A DNA stretch of 64,000 nt from Siphonodentalium dalli (Eukaryota; Mollusca; Scaphopoda; Gadilida; Siphonodentaliidae). Below, piece by piece: positions 11,901-22,963 of the stretch; position 1 is the first letter of the stretch, and each line of letters begins with the position of its first letter. The notes under the pieces are model-generated. The model searched no databases. It was not told the origin of the DNA and saw only the letters and a program-made list of their open reading frames with translations. The translations under genes and the position numbers were made by a program. The stretch spans positions 12,975,287 to 13,039,286 of the forward strand of contig CP136061.1 of the NCBI GenBank assembly GCA_032622095.1, read 5' to 3'.

Positions 11901-14154
11901 CGCTAGTCAGAGTAGAGTTTTATGGTATGGTGGAATATGATCTCAACGGGCGCTAGACAGAGTAGAGTTTCATGGTATGGTGGAATATGATCTCAACGGG
12001 CGCTAGACAGAGTAGAGTTTCATGGTATGGTGGAATATGATCTCAACGGGCGCTAGACAGAGTAGAGTTTCATGGTATGATCTCAACGGGCGCTAGACAG
12101 AGTAGAGTTTTATGGTATGATCTCAACGGGCACTAGACAGAGTAGAGTTTCATGGCATGATCTCAACGGGCGCTAGACAGAGTAGAGTTTCATGGTATGG
12201 TGGAATATGATCTCAACGGGCGCTAGACAGAGTAGAGTTTCATGATATGGTGGAATATGATCTCAACGGGCACTAGACAGAGTAGAGTTTCATGGTATGA
12301 TCTCAACGGGCACTAGACAGAGTAGAGTTTCATGGTATGATCTCAACGGGCGCTAGACAGAGTAGAGTTTCATGGTATGGTGGAATATGATCTCAACGGG
12401 CGCTAGACAGAGTAGAGTTTCATGGTATGATCTCAACGGGCGCTAGACAGAGTAGAGTTTCATGGTATGGTGGAATATGATCTCAACGGGCGCTAGACAG
12501 AGTAGAGTTTCATGGTATGGTGGAATATGATCTCAACGGGCGCTAGACAGAGTAGAGTTTCATGGTATGATCTCAACGGGCGCTAGACAGAGTAGAGTTT
12601 CATGGTATGGTGGAATATGATCTCAACGGGCGCTAGACAGAGTAGAGTTTCATGATATGGTGGAATATGATCTCAACGGGCACTAGACAGAGTAGAGTTT
12701 TATGGTATGATCTCAACGGGCGCTAGACAGAGTAGAGTTTCATGGTATGGTGGAATATGATCTCAACGGGCGCTAGACAGAGTAGAGTTTTATGGTATGA
12801 TCTCAACGGGCGCTAGTCAGAGTAGAGTTTCATGGTATGATCTCAACGGGCTCTAGACAGAGTAGAGTTTCATGGTATGATCTCAACGGGCGCTAGACAG
12901 AGTAGAGTTTCATGGTATGGTGGAATATGATCTCAACGGGCGCTAGACAGAGTAGAGTTTCATGGTATGGTGGAATATGATCTCAACAGGCGCTAGACAG
13001 AGTAGAGTTTCATGGTATGATCTCAACGGGCGCTAGACAGAGTAGAGTTTCATGGTATGGTGGAATATGATCTCAACGGGCGCTAGACAGAGTAGAGTTT
13101 CATGATATGATCTCAACGGGCGCTAGACAGAGTAGAGTTTCATGGTATGGTGGAATATGATCTCAACGGGCACTAGACAGAGTAGAGTTTTATGGTATGA
13201 TCTCAACGGGCGCTAGACAGAGTAGAGTTTCATGGTATGATCTCAACGGGCGCTAGACAGAGTAGAGTTTCATGGTATGGTGGAATATGATCTCAACGGG
13301 CGCTAGACAGAGTAGAGTTTTATGGTATGATCTCAACGGGCGCTAGTCAGAGTAGAGTTTCATGGTATGATCTCAACGGGCTCTAGACAGAGTAGAGTTT
13401 CATGGTATGATCTCAACGGGCACTAGACAGAGTAGAGTTTCATGGTATGATCTCAACGGGCACTAGACAGAGTAGAGTTTCATGGTATGGTGGAATATGA
13501 TCTCAACGGGCGCTAGACAGAGTAGAGTTTCATGGTATGATCTCAACGGGCACTAGACAGAGTAGAGTTTCATGGTATGATCTCAACGGGCTCTAGACAG
13601 AGTACAGTTTTATGGTATGATCTCAACGGGCACTAGACAGAGTAGAGTTTCATGGTATGATCTCAACGGGCACTAGACAGAGTAGAGTTTTATGGTATGA
13701 TCTCAACGGGCACTAGACAGAGTAGAGTTTCATGGTATGATGGAATATGATCTCAACGGGCGCTAGACAGAGTAGAGTTTCATGGTATGATCTCAACGGG
13801 CGCTAGACAGAGTAGAGTTTCATGGTATGGTGGAATATGATCTCAACGGGCGCTAGACAGAATAGAGTTTTATGGTATGGTGGAATATGATATCAACGGG
13901 CACTAGACAGAGTAGAGTTTCATGGTATGGTGGAATATGATCTCAACGGGCACTAGACAGAGTAGAGTTTTATGGTATGGTGGAATATGATCTCAACGGG
14001 CACTAGACAGAGTAGAGTTTCATGGTATGATCTCAACGGGCGCTAGACAGAGTAGAGTTTCATGGTATGATCTCAACGGGCGCTAGACAGAGTAGAGTTT
14101 TATGGTATGATCTCAACGGGCGCTAGACAGAGTAGAGTTTTATGGTATGATCTA
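5906..14154. mobile_element. 9-bp-TSD TIR element carrying an expanded satellite
   Basis: Outer ends TAGATCATG and TATGATCTA are inverted repeats and are flanked by a perfect 9-bp direct repeat CATATTCTC (5897-5905, 14155-14163). The left TIR runs from 5906 through CATATTCCACCAGTGCAAAA, 'gacagggaaccttataaag' and 'atatatttcttagttatta'. The inverse of these is at 6255-6340. After that the right terminal 50 bp is repeated about 170-180 times up to 14154. The uninflated sibling at 33128-33840 shows the ancestral structure. A 9-bp TSD suggests the Mutator-like superfamily (inference); no transposase is present. Confidence 0.85.
6341..14154 (+). repeat. 40/50-bp satellite array (about 7.8 kb)
   Basis: Two monomer lengths intermix. 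The 50-bp form is GTGGAATATGATCTCAACGG, then GCGCTAGACAGAGTAGAG, then TTTCATGGTATG. The 40-bp form lacks the first ten bases. Variable positions are GCGCT/GCACT/GCTCT after AACGG and TTTCATG/TTTTATG. A rare GCTAGTCAG variant recurs at about 530-bp spacing, indicating higher-order duplication. The small open frame at 8299-8520 is only this repeat. Confidence 0.95.
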
Positions 14155-14180
14155 CATATTCTCATACCTACCCACAAACT

Positions 14181-14686
14181 GAAAATCGGATTATGTTTGT
14201 TACAGTTATTAAGCTAAAATCGGATAATATTTGTTACAGTTATTAAGCTAAAATCAGATAATGTTTGTTACAATTATTAAGCTAAAATGGGATTATGTTT
14301 GTTACAATTATTAAGCTAAAATGGGATTATGTTTGTTACAATTATTAAGCTAAAATCGGATAATGTTTGTTACAGTTATTAAGCTAAAATCGGATAATGT
14401 TTGTTACAGTTATTAAGCTAAAATCGGATAATGTTTGTTACAGTTATTAAGCTAATATCGGATAATGTTTGTTACAGTTATTAAGCTAATATCGGATAAT
14501 GTTTGTTACAGTTATTAAGCTAATATCGGATAATGTTTGTTACAGTTATTAAGTTAAAATCGGATAATGTTTGTTAAAGTTATTAAGCTAAAATCGGATA
14601 ATGTTTGTTACAGTTATTAAGCTAAAATCGGATAATGTTTGTTACAGTTATTAAGCTAAAATCGGATAATGTTTGTTACAGTTATT
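14181..14686 (+). repeat. 34-bp tandem repeat, about 15 copies
   Basis: The unit contains GCTAAAATCGGATAATG and TTTGTTACAGTTATTAA. It merges at the right into related single-copy DNA at 14690-14990 ('acgtttgttaaagttat') that ends in an ACAGACAGACAG tail. The array therefore probably grew from a dispersed repeat. Confidence 0.9.
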
Positions 14687-14689
14687 TGT

Positions 14690-15000
14690 GCTTATGATGC
14701 AAAATTACAACCGGAAAACAATTCAGGCAGGAACTCATCCAAGAATTCAAATTTGGGGAAATCAGATTACGTTTGTTAAAGTTATCATGGTTACGTCATG
14801 AAAAAGACACCTGGTAATCAATCCAGGGGGCATAACTCCTGAAATTAATTAATTAATGCAAAACTAGTGAGATGCATGAGTAAAAGCCATGATTCAAATT
14901 TTGTCAAAATCGGAGAAAAAAAACAATCGTTGATGAAAGTTATTGCGCTTATGTCGCCACATGGGCGAACAGACAGACAGATAGACACTGACCATCATTC
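14690..15000 (+). repeat. Dispersed repeat with ACAGACAG tail
   Basis: Includes 'gggggcataactcctgaaat', 'caaattttgtcaaaatcgg' and a terminal GAACAGACAGACAGATAG. It resembles the 'gggccataactc' class at 24.1-24.9 kb. No coding function. Confidence 0.45.
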
Positions 15001-15209
15001 ATCAAACCATTTGTTCAGTTTTTCCATAACACGACCATAAATAAAATTCACCTGCCGCCTGAACAAAATTTGGATAAAAATATAGCAATAATTTTATTAT
15101 TGTGGCCTGAACATGTTTGCTGCAGTAGATTAAGGAATAAATACACAGAATGACCCTTTATGGAGCCCCAGACAGAGATGCGTCTCCATACGAGAGAGTT
15201 AATAATTAA

Positions 15210-15396
15210 CCATTTCATGATGGGAGCTGCGCTGATACAGCATTAAAGAGCATGTGCCAGTGCATTCTCTTATATATATACAAGAGAATGCACTGGCTTA
15301 CAAGGTCACGGTAAATATTGTTAGGCCAATGTATTCTCTTTTATATGCGAGGCTCCCTATGGGAGACTCATATATAAGAGTATGCATTAGCATAGG
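15210..15396 (+). mobile_element. TTAA-type element (C-IV) with two palindrome modules
   Basis: Follows TTAA at 15206-15209 with CATTTCATGATGGGAGC. It then has two TATATA palindromes (15251-15296, 15322-15393) with ends AGTGCATTCTCTTATATA. The right end is cut by a family B fragment. Confidence 0.6.
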
Positions 15397-15410
15397 GTTT
15401 TCGCTTTGTA

Positions 15411-15482
15411 GGGGTAGGGTCACTAAATTCACCCTCTGGGGACCTCATTCTGCAAATGACAGATACACTATTTCAAGGCTTG
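15411..15482 (+). mobile_element. Family B right-end fragment
   Basis: TCACTAAATTCACCCTC through CAAATGACAGATACACTAT to CAAGGCTTG; the left half is missing. Confidence 0.75.
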
Positions 15483-15497
15483 ATCATAACAGATCTA

Positions 15498-15620
15498 CAG
15501 TAATGCCCTAAATAATCGACTCCTTAACCACAGCAAAAATATGGGTAATTTTTCAGGATTTAGTCAGAAATATGGCTTATTCTGCTGTGGTTAAGGAGTC
15601 GATTATTTAGGGCATTACTG
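15498..15620. mobile_element. Family A MITE, short 123-bp copy
   Basis: CAGTAATGCCCTAAATAATC to GATTATTTAGGGCATTACTG between TA at 15496-15497 and 15621-15622. The central hairpin is deleted around TGGCTTATTCTGC. Confidence 0.9.
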
Positions 15621-15622
15621 TA

Positions 15623-16165
15623 CGTCTCTAGATCTGTGAGTGACTTTTCGTTTCTGTATTGTTGAGATTTCCTCCATTCCGTTGGTTATGGCGCGAGTTC
15701 ATTGGTTAGTGGAATAACAAATGACTTCAAGGCACAATCCAATTTCTATAAAAAGCCGATAATAACGACAAACACTGCTTCATGGTTGGTTACATTTAAA
15801 ATGCAAGGTCGGAGGTCAATCACATTTTGACAATTTTCCCATGATAAATTCACAGTCGACAAATTCACATCGCAATCTAGTAGACTTTATCTGAGTTCTT
15901 ATCAGTTAACGATATTTATTACTGAATTTTCATTCACATTTTGTTGTTTTTATTGTTACGACTAAATACTTTGATTCTCACAAACGTTTACTATGCCAGG
16001 TATGCACTCCATATTTGGAAAATATTCATTTTTTGTCATCTTGGGAAAGCCGCATCGTCATAGCAAATGAAAAGTGAATCACATATCTAGTGATGTAGAT
16101 CTGTTAGGATTTCTGTCGGCTTCAAAGAGACTGAATAAAAATACACCAATAGATAATGTACGAAC
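15623..16165. other. Macro gene intron downstream of exon Z, no repeat recognised
   Basis: AT-rich unique sequence. The next macro exon was specifically looked for on the minus strand and not found. Confidence 0.5.
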
Positions 16166-16346
16166 CTGCATTTATTACTGATCGGAAAGCTAGGTAGGCA
16201 TTGACTGTGTTTAAAACCTCACACGGTATACGCATCGTCGGCGCTGATATGAGGAATTTGATAGGCTTGCCTTCATTACATGTCGACCAATCCATGGAAT
16301 CAGCTTTTGCACCTCCTTCAAATGTCGGAATGACTATAGCATCACC
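16166..16346 (-). CDS. Macro-domain gene, exon Z (GDAIVIPT...APTMRIP segment)
   Basis: This 181-nt exon codes 60 residues plus one base. It starts GDAIVIPTFEGG, has a loop with WSTCNEGK, then FLISAPTMRIP and VNAYLAFRSVINA. The acceptor ATTTTCTTCCAG lies directly above 16346. The donor is CAG followed by GTTCGT (weaker than consensus). The APTMR.P...NAYLAFR block is characteristic of the Macro_2 family. The exon is open throughout, with codon use unlike the surrounding repeats. The next exon should begin by completing a Gxx codon and carry the family's CPGLGT-like loop; I did not find it between position 1 and 16165. Confidence 0.85.
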
Positions 16347-16383
16347 CTGGAAGAAAATAAATGTTTTTTTATCAGTGATGAGA

Positions 16384-16855
16384 AAGTCTGAGTTTAGTGT
16401 GCCTGTCAATTTTATAATTTCACCCATACAGAGCCCCAGACAAACATGAGCAGACGACACTCTTCTATATGCTTCTATATATGTGTGGGGCTCCCTGCAG
16501 GGTAATGGATGTTTTTTATTTTATGTCCTAAAAATTGTAAGAAACATTTATTTAACAAAAATGATAAAAAATTGTTAGGCCAATGCATTCTCTTATATAT
16601 GCGAGGCGACCTATGGTCGACTCGCATATATAAGAGAATGTATTGGCACAGGGTAAAAAAAATCCCGACTTACGACTGGATTTGATATGGCGGGTCACAA
16701 ATTCACCTTCTGGGAACCTCATTCTGCTTAGGCCTCATCTTCTGGGATATATATAGTCTCAATTTAACATTATATATAAGTTGCATAATCAAGTTGACCA
16801 ATGGGTGAACATCAATCTTAACCTAGGTCTCCAGGTGGTCACCCCTCCAGATGAA
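16384..16855 (+). mobile_element. Family B-long element split by a TTAC/TGTGACCC-type element
   Basis: The B-long left end AAGTCTGAGTTTAGTGTG is at 16384-16407. It resumes at 16700 with AATTCACCTTCTGGGAACC and the long-form core ('cttaggcctcatcttctggg') to about 16855. The sequence between is the element annotated at 16408-16699. Confidence 0.65.
16408..16699 (-). mobile_element. Truncated TGTGACCCGCC-ended element (family D)
   Basis: In inverse orientation it matches the right two-thirds of the element at 41271-41728. It shares 'catacagagccccagacaaac', the CCCTGCAGGG palindrome, a TATATA palindrome module (16575-16663), AAATCCCGACTTACGACTGG and the terminus GGCGGGTCACA. The left TIR is missing. 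Confidence 0.8.
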
Positions 16856-17399
16856 TAATATCTAATGTATACTTTGTGTGACTGAGTGGTAAAATCAATT
16901 TAGTAGAGAGGCCAAGGATTAAAGAAATTGTTGAAACAAAGCAGTTGCACAGTGTATCACTGCCAATTTGTTTTGTAAAAGATCACTGAAAGGGAATGCG
17001 TAACGAACATATATTTCATGACAAGGAGATCTAAAGGGAGACATTGATTATTTAATTGATCTAAAAGATGATATGAGGGTAAGCCCAGTTCCAAATTTTT
17101 GGGTAAAAAGGTAAAAAAAATCACGGCCCCCACAGGCTTACTAAGCCTTACTTATGGGTGTATACAGTACTTATTTGCCTTAAATATCTGGCAAATGGGA
17201 TTATGGGACTATGTAGTAATCAATTACACTCAATTAGTCGTTATCATATGGTTCTGGAATTTGTTTACCCAGTTTTGCAAGACAGGAAATTTTACCTTGG
17301 TTCACAAAACAGGAATTATTACATCGTCGTTTAGGTAGAATATTACTTTGATATTACTAAACAAGAGTTACACAACCTGGATAAAAAAATTACTGAAAC
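16856..17399. other. Unique intronic DNA
   Basis: No repeat family and no exon with splice sites was recognised. A 79-codon frame at 17099-17338 lacks any familiar motif. Confidence 0.4.
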
Positions 17400-17551
17400 C
17401 AAACCTTGATTTAGTGTGTCTGACATTTGCAAAATGAGGTCCCCAGGGGGTGAATTTGGTGATGTTATAGCTTGCTGTGAGGGCAGCATAACTAAATTCA
17501 CCCTCTGGGAACCTCAATCTGCATATGTCAGACACACTATATCCAGGCCTG
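17400..17551 (+). mobile_element. Family B MITE
   Basis: CAAACCTTGATTTAGTGTG through two AATGAGGTCCCCAGGGGG-type arms to CACTATATCCAGGCCTG, 152 bp. A clear 8-bp TSD is not visible. Confidence 0.75.
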
Positions 17552-17613
17552 TGTGTGACCCGATTACTAAACAACAACAAACAATTAAATTGAAATGTCA
17601 GACATTCTGTCAG

Positions 17614-18877
17614 CAGAGTTGGTGATTTAAAACATTTTTTTTAAATAAATAAAAAAAATTGATTTATTTGATTTAAATCAAGATTTTTTTTTATTTAAAT
17701 TGATTTAAATTTTTTTTATTTATTAAACTGTTATGAAAATATGTAATTGTGCAATTTCTCTGATAAATGAAGGTTCTGAAAGGTGTTGCTTATTATATCC
17801 AAGGCTGGATTAATCAGAATTATATGATCGTATTAGTATTTAATATTTTTTGTTTACCAATCAAACACAAATATCATGGCAGTACAGATATAGCGATCAT
17901 GTACTTTATGCATACACTAAGGTCCATGTGGGTTCCAATGTTGTGATATCTGGAAATTTAGACCGGTGCTTAAACTTTTACTAATAAATTTAGTCAATTT
18001 TCACTGATAGCTGAATATTGTCAGTTACGTTTGCTCTCAGTGAAGTAATCACATCATATATCGAGTATAGACACCAGACAACTAAAGTAGTTAGATGGCT
18101 GAGTATATGGCAGAGTTACTCAGTTAACATTTACATGTACGGCAATCATAAAAGGAAAGAGAATTAACCCTTTACCCAACAGAAGGGCCCTGTGCCAATG
18201 CATTCTCTTATATATGCGAGTCGACCATAGGTCGCCTCGCATATATAAGAGAATGCATTGGCTTAACACATTAAAAATTATAAAATTGTTAAAGAATGTA
18301 AGAAAAAATGTTAAAAAAAGATTTTTTTTAGGCCAATGCATTCTCTTATATATGCGAGGCGACCTATGGTCGACTCGCATATATAAGAGAATGCATTGGC
18401 ACAGGGCATAACTGTAACTATCACAATGTGGTCAAGGAGCCGGTTCCAATGATATCCATATGTGTATGGTTCTATTGAGACAGACCGAAGATATTTTAGG
18501 CTGTTGAAGCTTTATTTGGCCGGTTGTGGCCGGTTTGTTGGGTAAAGGGTTAAACAGTGTAGTTGCAAAAAATACTAACAATGCTAAGCGGAACAGGCTA
18601 TTGCTGCAGCAGTAAATACAGTATGATGCAGTCTACCTGCAGTTTATATGGGGTTGATAATTACAGTACAATTTCATATCTATATTTTGTATACTGTTTA
18701 ATCATAGTCATGTTATAGTTTACAGAAATATTGTTAGATATTTCTTGACTTTTTATCATGATTTAAATTTTTTTGATTTAAATCAATTATTTTTTTAAAA
18801 CAAATCATTGTTTTAAATCTTGATTTAAATCAATGATTTAAATCACTTATTGATTTAAATCACTTGATTTAAATCTG
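17614..18877. mobile_element. hAT-type element, 1264 bp, non-autonomous
   Basis: Starts CAGAGTTGGTGATTTAAA and ends GATTTAAATCTG. It is flanked by a perfect 8-bp repeat TCTGTCAG (17606-17613, 18878-18885). Multiple GATTTAAATC motifs lie in both subterminal regions (17628-17715, 18770-18875). The CAGAG...CTG ends and 8-bp TSD fit hAT. There is no transposase ORF; a piggyBac-type MITE is nested inside at 18168-18549. Confidence 0.82.
18168..18549 (+). mobile_element. piggyBac-type MITE C-I, 382 bp, with TTAA TSD
   Basis: TTAA (18164-18167) then CCCTTTACCCAACA; the right end is TGTTGGGTAAAGGG then TTAA (18550-18553). It contains two TATATA palindromes (18185-18262, 18332-18407) and a unique part 'ggagccggttccaatgatat'. 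A copy in the other orientation is at 31742-32116. The CCC termini and TTAA target are piggyBac hallmarks. Confidence 0.9.
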
Positions 18878-18899
18878 TCTGTCAGACACACTATATCTA

Positions 18900-19102
18900 C
18901 AGTAATGCCCTAAATAATCGACTCCTTAACTACAGCAGAATTTTTCAGGATTTAGTCGGAAATATGGCTTGTTGCCATTCATAGGAAAGCTCTCACTGAG
19001 AGCTTTCCGATGAATGGCAGCGAGCCATATTTCCGACTAAATCCTGAAAAATTACCTATAATTCTGCTGTGGTTAAGGAGTCGATTATTTAGGGTATTAC
19101 TG
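18900..19102. mobile_element. Family A MITE inserted in a family B terminus
   Basis: Flanked by TA (18898-18899, 19103-19104). It has the full TIRs and a long hairpin with an apex at GAGAGC/GCTCTC. The host sequence CTATATC-TA-GGCTTG is restored when it is removed. Confidence 0.9.
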
Positions 19103-19104
19103 TA

Positions 19105-19671
19105 GGCTTGCCCAAGACCGGATTCAAAGGGTTACACCAGCGCATCGCAATAGACAAAATGATTGGCCATGAAGTGACGCAAGTTATCAATAACCAATCA
19201 TCGGTTTCCGCAACGGAAAACTCTGCCATATGCGAAGTCAGGTTGCGTAATATTGATTTATGAGGCAATTTAAATGGAAAGTTGTTGAAAGCCAAAGCAA
19301 CAAAAGCTGTATTTATTGAAATTGTTCCGCGGAATTGAAATAAAAAATATTATTTACAATTGCAAATATTGGCTGAGGGATATTTCCTTTATGTAATTAC
19401 AACGAGCTTCATGTGAACTTCTGCCAATTAGTAGCGTACCATTAAATAGCACTCTACGGCCATTAGCGCTTCCATTTCCTGGAAGAAAACATTATTCACA
19501 TGCGATATCAATACCGTATCTAAAGATTATTCTGGCGTAATAGCTTGTATTATTTTGTGATATTTTATCGTATGACATCACGCGATATCTGCCTGAATGA
19601 CCACATGTGAGACCAGCCTGATGATAAGTTTCCGTATTCAAAGCGAAGACAGTATGATTCTTCCAGCAAAG
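19105..19671. other. Unique intronic DNA
   Basis: No repeat or exon was recognised. A 68-codon minus-strand frame at 19089-19295 has no familiar motif or convincing splice sites. Confidence 0.4.
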
Positions 19672-19673
19672 TA

Positions 19674-19891
19674 CAGTAATGCCCTAAATAATCCGACTCC
19701 TTAACTGTGCACAGCAGAATTATGGGTAACTTTTCAGGATTTAGTCGGAAATATGGCTTGTTGCCATTCATCGGAAAGCCCTCACTGAGAGCTTTCAGAT
19801 GAATGGCAACAAGCCATATTGCCGACAAAATCCTGAAAAGTTACCCATAATTCTACTGTGGTTAAGGAGTCGATTATTTAGGGCATTACTG
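19674..19891. mobile_element. Family A MITE, full length (218 bp)
   Basis: TA-flanked (19672-19673, 19892-19893), near-perfect foldback from CAGTAATGCCCTAAATAATC. Arms carry TTTAGTCGGAAATATGGC and its inverse. Confidence 0.92.
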
Positions 19892-19893
19892 TA

Positions 19894-21360
19894 TGTGATA
19901 AATAAATTATTATTAGAGAGATTCCACTTGTATGGCATGTCACGTGTAGGCTAAAAACAGGCATTTCTGTCCTATCATAAAAATGGTTTATTTCGTTTGG
20001 AAGATAGCTGAGGGTTAGTTATAATAGAATATACGATGGTGATTGATCCTTCGAATGTATAACCGGTTATAACTCAGCCAATTTCCACAAGCTCTTTTGA
20101 CTTCAACTGCTACAGATTTAGGTCTTTTGAAAGGACATTTATTAATATACTGCCAAAGTTTTGTTAAAATTGTTATAATAAATATGGGAATACGAAGACA
20201 TAGGCACATGCATGTTAAACTGCCAAGATCATAGGCTAATTACTTTATATGTAGAACAAATTAACTCTATCAAATATGGTTGCTGTTACAAGATAGTCTA
20301 TGGACTATTGAGTGCTCCAATGAATAATTACGAAACAATTTTCCTGGAGTAAAGGCAAATATAGGTGATTAATAGTAACTCGGATGAAAATTAAATCTTT
20401 TAATATGTTTTACAAACAAACAAAATTACCAATTGCAGGAATTTGTTAGAGTTTTCTCATATTAATTGTCGCTATCACATGCTGCCGTTTACCTTACAAG
20501 CTACACGTCAGAAGTTACAAGCGGAATCTCTCTATTATGAATGTCAATAGCAACAGTAATTAATAACTTAGGAGATAAAGTCTCCCTTTATCTTTATTGA
20601 GGATATAATATGATAATATGCAAGGCATATAGAACGACCCCGTCATAATAGTAAGAATTATATTTTTATTGAATATGGGTGCTTTACATAATCATTATGA
20701 TATAGTTAAACCTTTATAAATGAACACCATTGATATGAAGTGGGAAGTAGTAAACATAAACATCGTATTGGCTGCTGACCTCAGAAAAAATCAACACTTC
20801 GCTGCATTTACATGTAAAACTTGATGTGATATTATAATTAACTCAGATTACGTGTGTATGAGCATGGATTAAATGTTCAATCAATACATCAATCAATATA
20901 TGGCTAATCTATAGTGAGGTGAAATCAGTTGTCCGCGAAGACGACATGACACGATCAGCCATGTCTGGATTCTGGCCCTCAGAGGCAAATGACGCTTTGA
21001 CGTCATTACGCCGTAACTGCCTTCATTTTGTTCACAAATGAAACTGATCTAATATGAACCTATGTAGGAAATATTCATAACAACTTACTGTTTATAAATA
21101 AATAAATACATCAGTTGTCACATATCGGAAGTTGTGAAGTAGAAAATTCGTTTCATATCTGATTCCGCGATTTTGTGAACCTGCCGGAAGTCACGTGATT
21201 TTTTCACGAAAATGTTGTGTGAATAAAAATTTCTCCTTCACGGTATACTGTAATTTATGTGTGACGTCACAAGTACGCACGCCCGCCTGTTACCTATACA
21301 CGACCCGAGCTCGGGCGCCGAGCGGGCTCGTTATGATTCCTGATCATATTATTTCCTGAC
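19894..21360. other. 1.47 kb of unique intronic DNA, no feature seen
   Basis: One of the longest repeat-free stretches here. No exon with both splice sites and no TIR element was recognised on either strand. A GC-richer patch 'cgagctcgggcgccgagcgg' sits near 21307. Confidence 0.45.
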
Positions 21361-21820
21361 CAAGTCTGAGTTTAGTGTGCCTGTCATTTGCAGAATGAGG
21401 TCCCCAGAGGGTTAATTTGGTGACGCTATCACACATAGCGGGTTAAAATAATCAAATTCACCCTATGGGGACCTCATTCAGCTTAGGCCTCATCTTCTCT
21501 GGAAAGTTTCTTTATTATCAGAATTCTATAGAAACTTCTTCACATACATGTAGATTCTATATATTTCTTTTTTAGTTTAGTTTCTCTACATCCCCAAATT
21601 GGCAGACGACACATTGCCTAATCGAGGTTCCCAATGGGTGTACATCACAATATTCACCATTGGGAACTTAATTCAATCTGAGTATGAGATGAGGCCATGC
21701 AGAATAAGGTCCGCAGAGGGTGAATTTGGTGATGCTAGCCATCTGTGCGGGATAGCGTCACTAAATTCACCCTCTGGGGACCTCATTCTGCAAATGGCAG
21801 ACACACTATATCCAGGCCTG
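21361..21820 (+). mobile_element. Family B-long element, 460 bp
   Basis: CAAGTCTGAGTTTAGTGTG to CACTATATCCAGGCCTG. Left foldback, the 'ttctctggaaagtttctttat' core, a GGTTCCCAATGGG / CCATTGGGAACT mini-palindrome and right foldback are all present. The flanking octamers do not match. Confidence 0.8.
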
Positions 21821-21888
21821 CCTTTAACTCTTTAGGTGCCACTCAGCACCACAGACAGATTCCCCACTGCCAAGCATAACAGAGTTAA

Positions 21889-22704
21889 TGACTGGAGCTT
21901 CCTGAAATTTTGAGAAAACTCTGTGCCAGTGCATTCTCTTATATATGGGAGTCTACCATAGGAAGCCTCGCATATGTTAGAGAATGCATTGGCCTAACAA
22001 TATTTACCTTGACCTTGTAAGCATTGCATTCTCTATATATGCCAGGCTCGCATAGACGCTCCCATAGATATATGAAATTGTAATGTTGTGGTTGAAATGT
22101 AAAGCTTATACAGTTCTATGAACATTATTACTTCAAACTGTAGAAGCTATCCTAACAACAGAATGTTAAAACTCTTATGGTGAAACAAAATGTTCTCCTA
22201 CGCCTGTTACCTCCATTGATATGAAACTACATCTCGTTGACAAAACAGCAGAAAAACAAATACTAACAAGCGGTGTGCACCTATATTTCGTCCACAGGTC
22301 GTCACTTCTAATTTCCTGCAACTAACTTTCGTCATATTTCATCCAATGTTTCAGATATGATAAATTCCAGTGGAGCATTCATATCACTTAAAGACTGCCA
22401 TCTTGCAACGTCATCAACCCACAGACGTTATTCACAGCGTCATCAACCCACAGACGTTATTCACAGCGTCATCAACCCACAGACGTTATTCACAGCGTCA
22501 TCAACCCACAGACGTTATTCACAGCGTCATCAACCCACAGACGTTATTCACAGGCGAATATTCTCACAAGAAGTAAACTACATGTGATCTTCAGTCAACT
22601 TCAGGTGACTACCGGAAAACAACAACATATACAGACAGGGTATAAGAGAATGCGCTGGAACAGGGTTTTAATGCTGCGCCAGCGTGTCTCCTGTCATGAA
22701 AGCA
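21889..22704 (+). mobile_element. TTAA-type element C-IV carrying a minisatellite
   Basis: Between TTAA at 21885-21888 and 22705-22708. The left end has TGACTGGAGCTTCC; the right end, in inverse, has TTTCATGACAGGAG. It holds TATATA palindrome modules near 21921-22075, a 29-bp array at 22409-22553 and a module fragment at 22636-22665. The TIR match needs a short deletion on the left. Confidence 0.5.
22409..22553 (+). repeat. 29-bp minisatellite, exactly five copies
   Basis: The unit is CGTCATCAACCCACAGACG followed by TTATTCACAG. Five virtually identical copies, 145 bp, imply very recent expansion. It explains the small overlapping frames here. Confidence 0.95.
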
Positions 22705-22963
22705 TTAATAAATTGCTCTAAAGTGTTAATAATGTTAGGAAAATCTCATTTAGGCAAATTGTCAAATGATCACAAAAATGTCTTGTTAGAATTCAAATGA
22801 CATTCATGTCCATTAACAAGTAATTTACGTACTCGGATAGCTACAAATTAACGCCCATATTTTATTTATACAATCAAACATTCCTGATGGGATATAACAT
22901 GACAGCAGTGATGTATTATGGGAATGGCGATAAATTAAAGTCTGATGCTGCTGGCTGCGGAAA

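Larger units (their letters stand above)
17592..19108 (+). mobile_element. Family B right-end remnant, host of two nested insertions
   Basis: The pieces AATGTCAGACATTCTGTCAG (about 17594-17613), ACACACTATATC (18886-18897) and TAGGCTTG (19103-19110) assemble into the usual B terminus once a hAT-type element (17614-18877) and a family A MITE (18900-19102) are set aside. Confidence 0.6.

Noticed and set aside
6341-14154. CRISPR-like array (regular repeats with variable positions)
   Set aside because: Units are contiguous 40/50-bp satellite monomers with no unique spacers, in a eukaryotic context.
16122-16460. The 112-codon minus-strand frame taken as a single-exon gene starting with Met at 16460
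   Set aside because: Only 16346-16166 is exon; the upstream part is translated intron and MITE sequence preceding a clear acceptor, and the downstream part lies past the donor.
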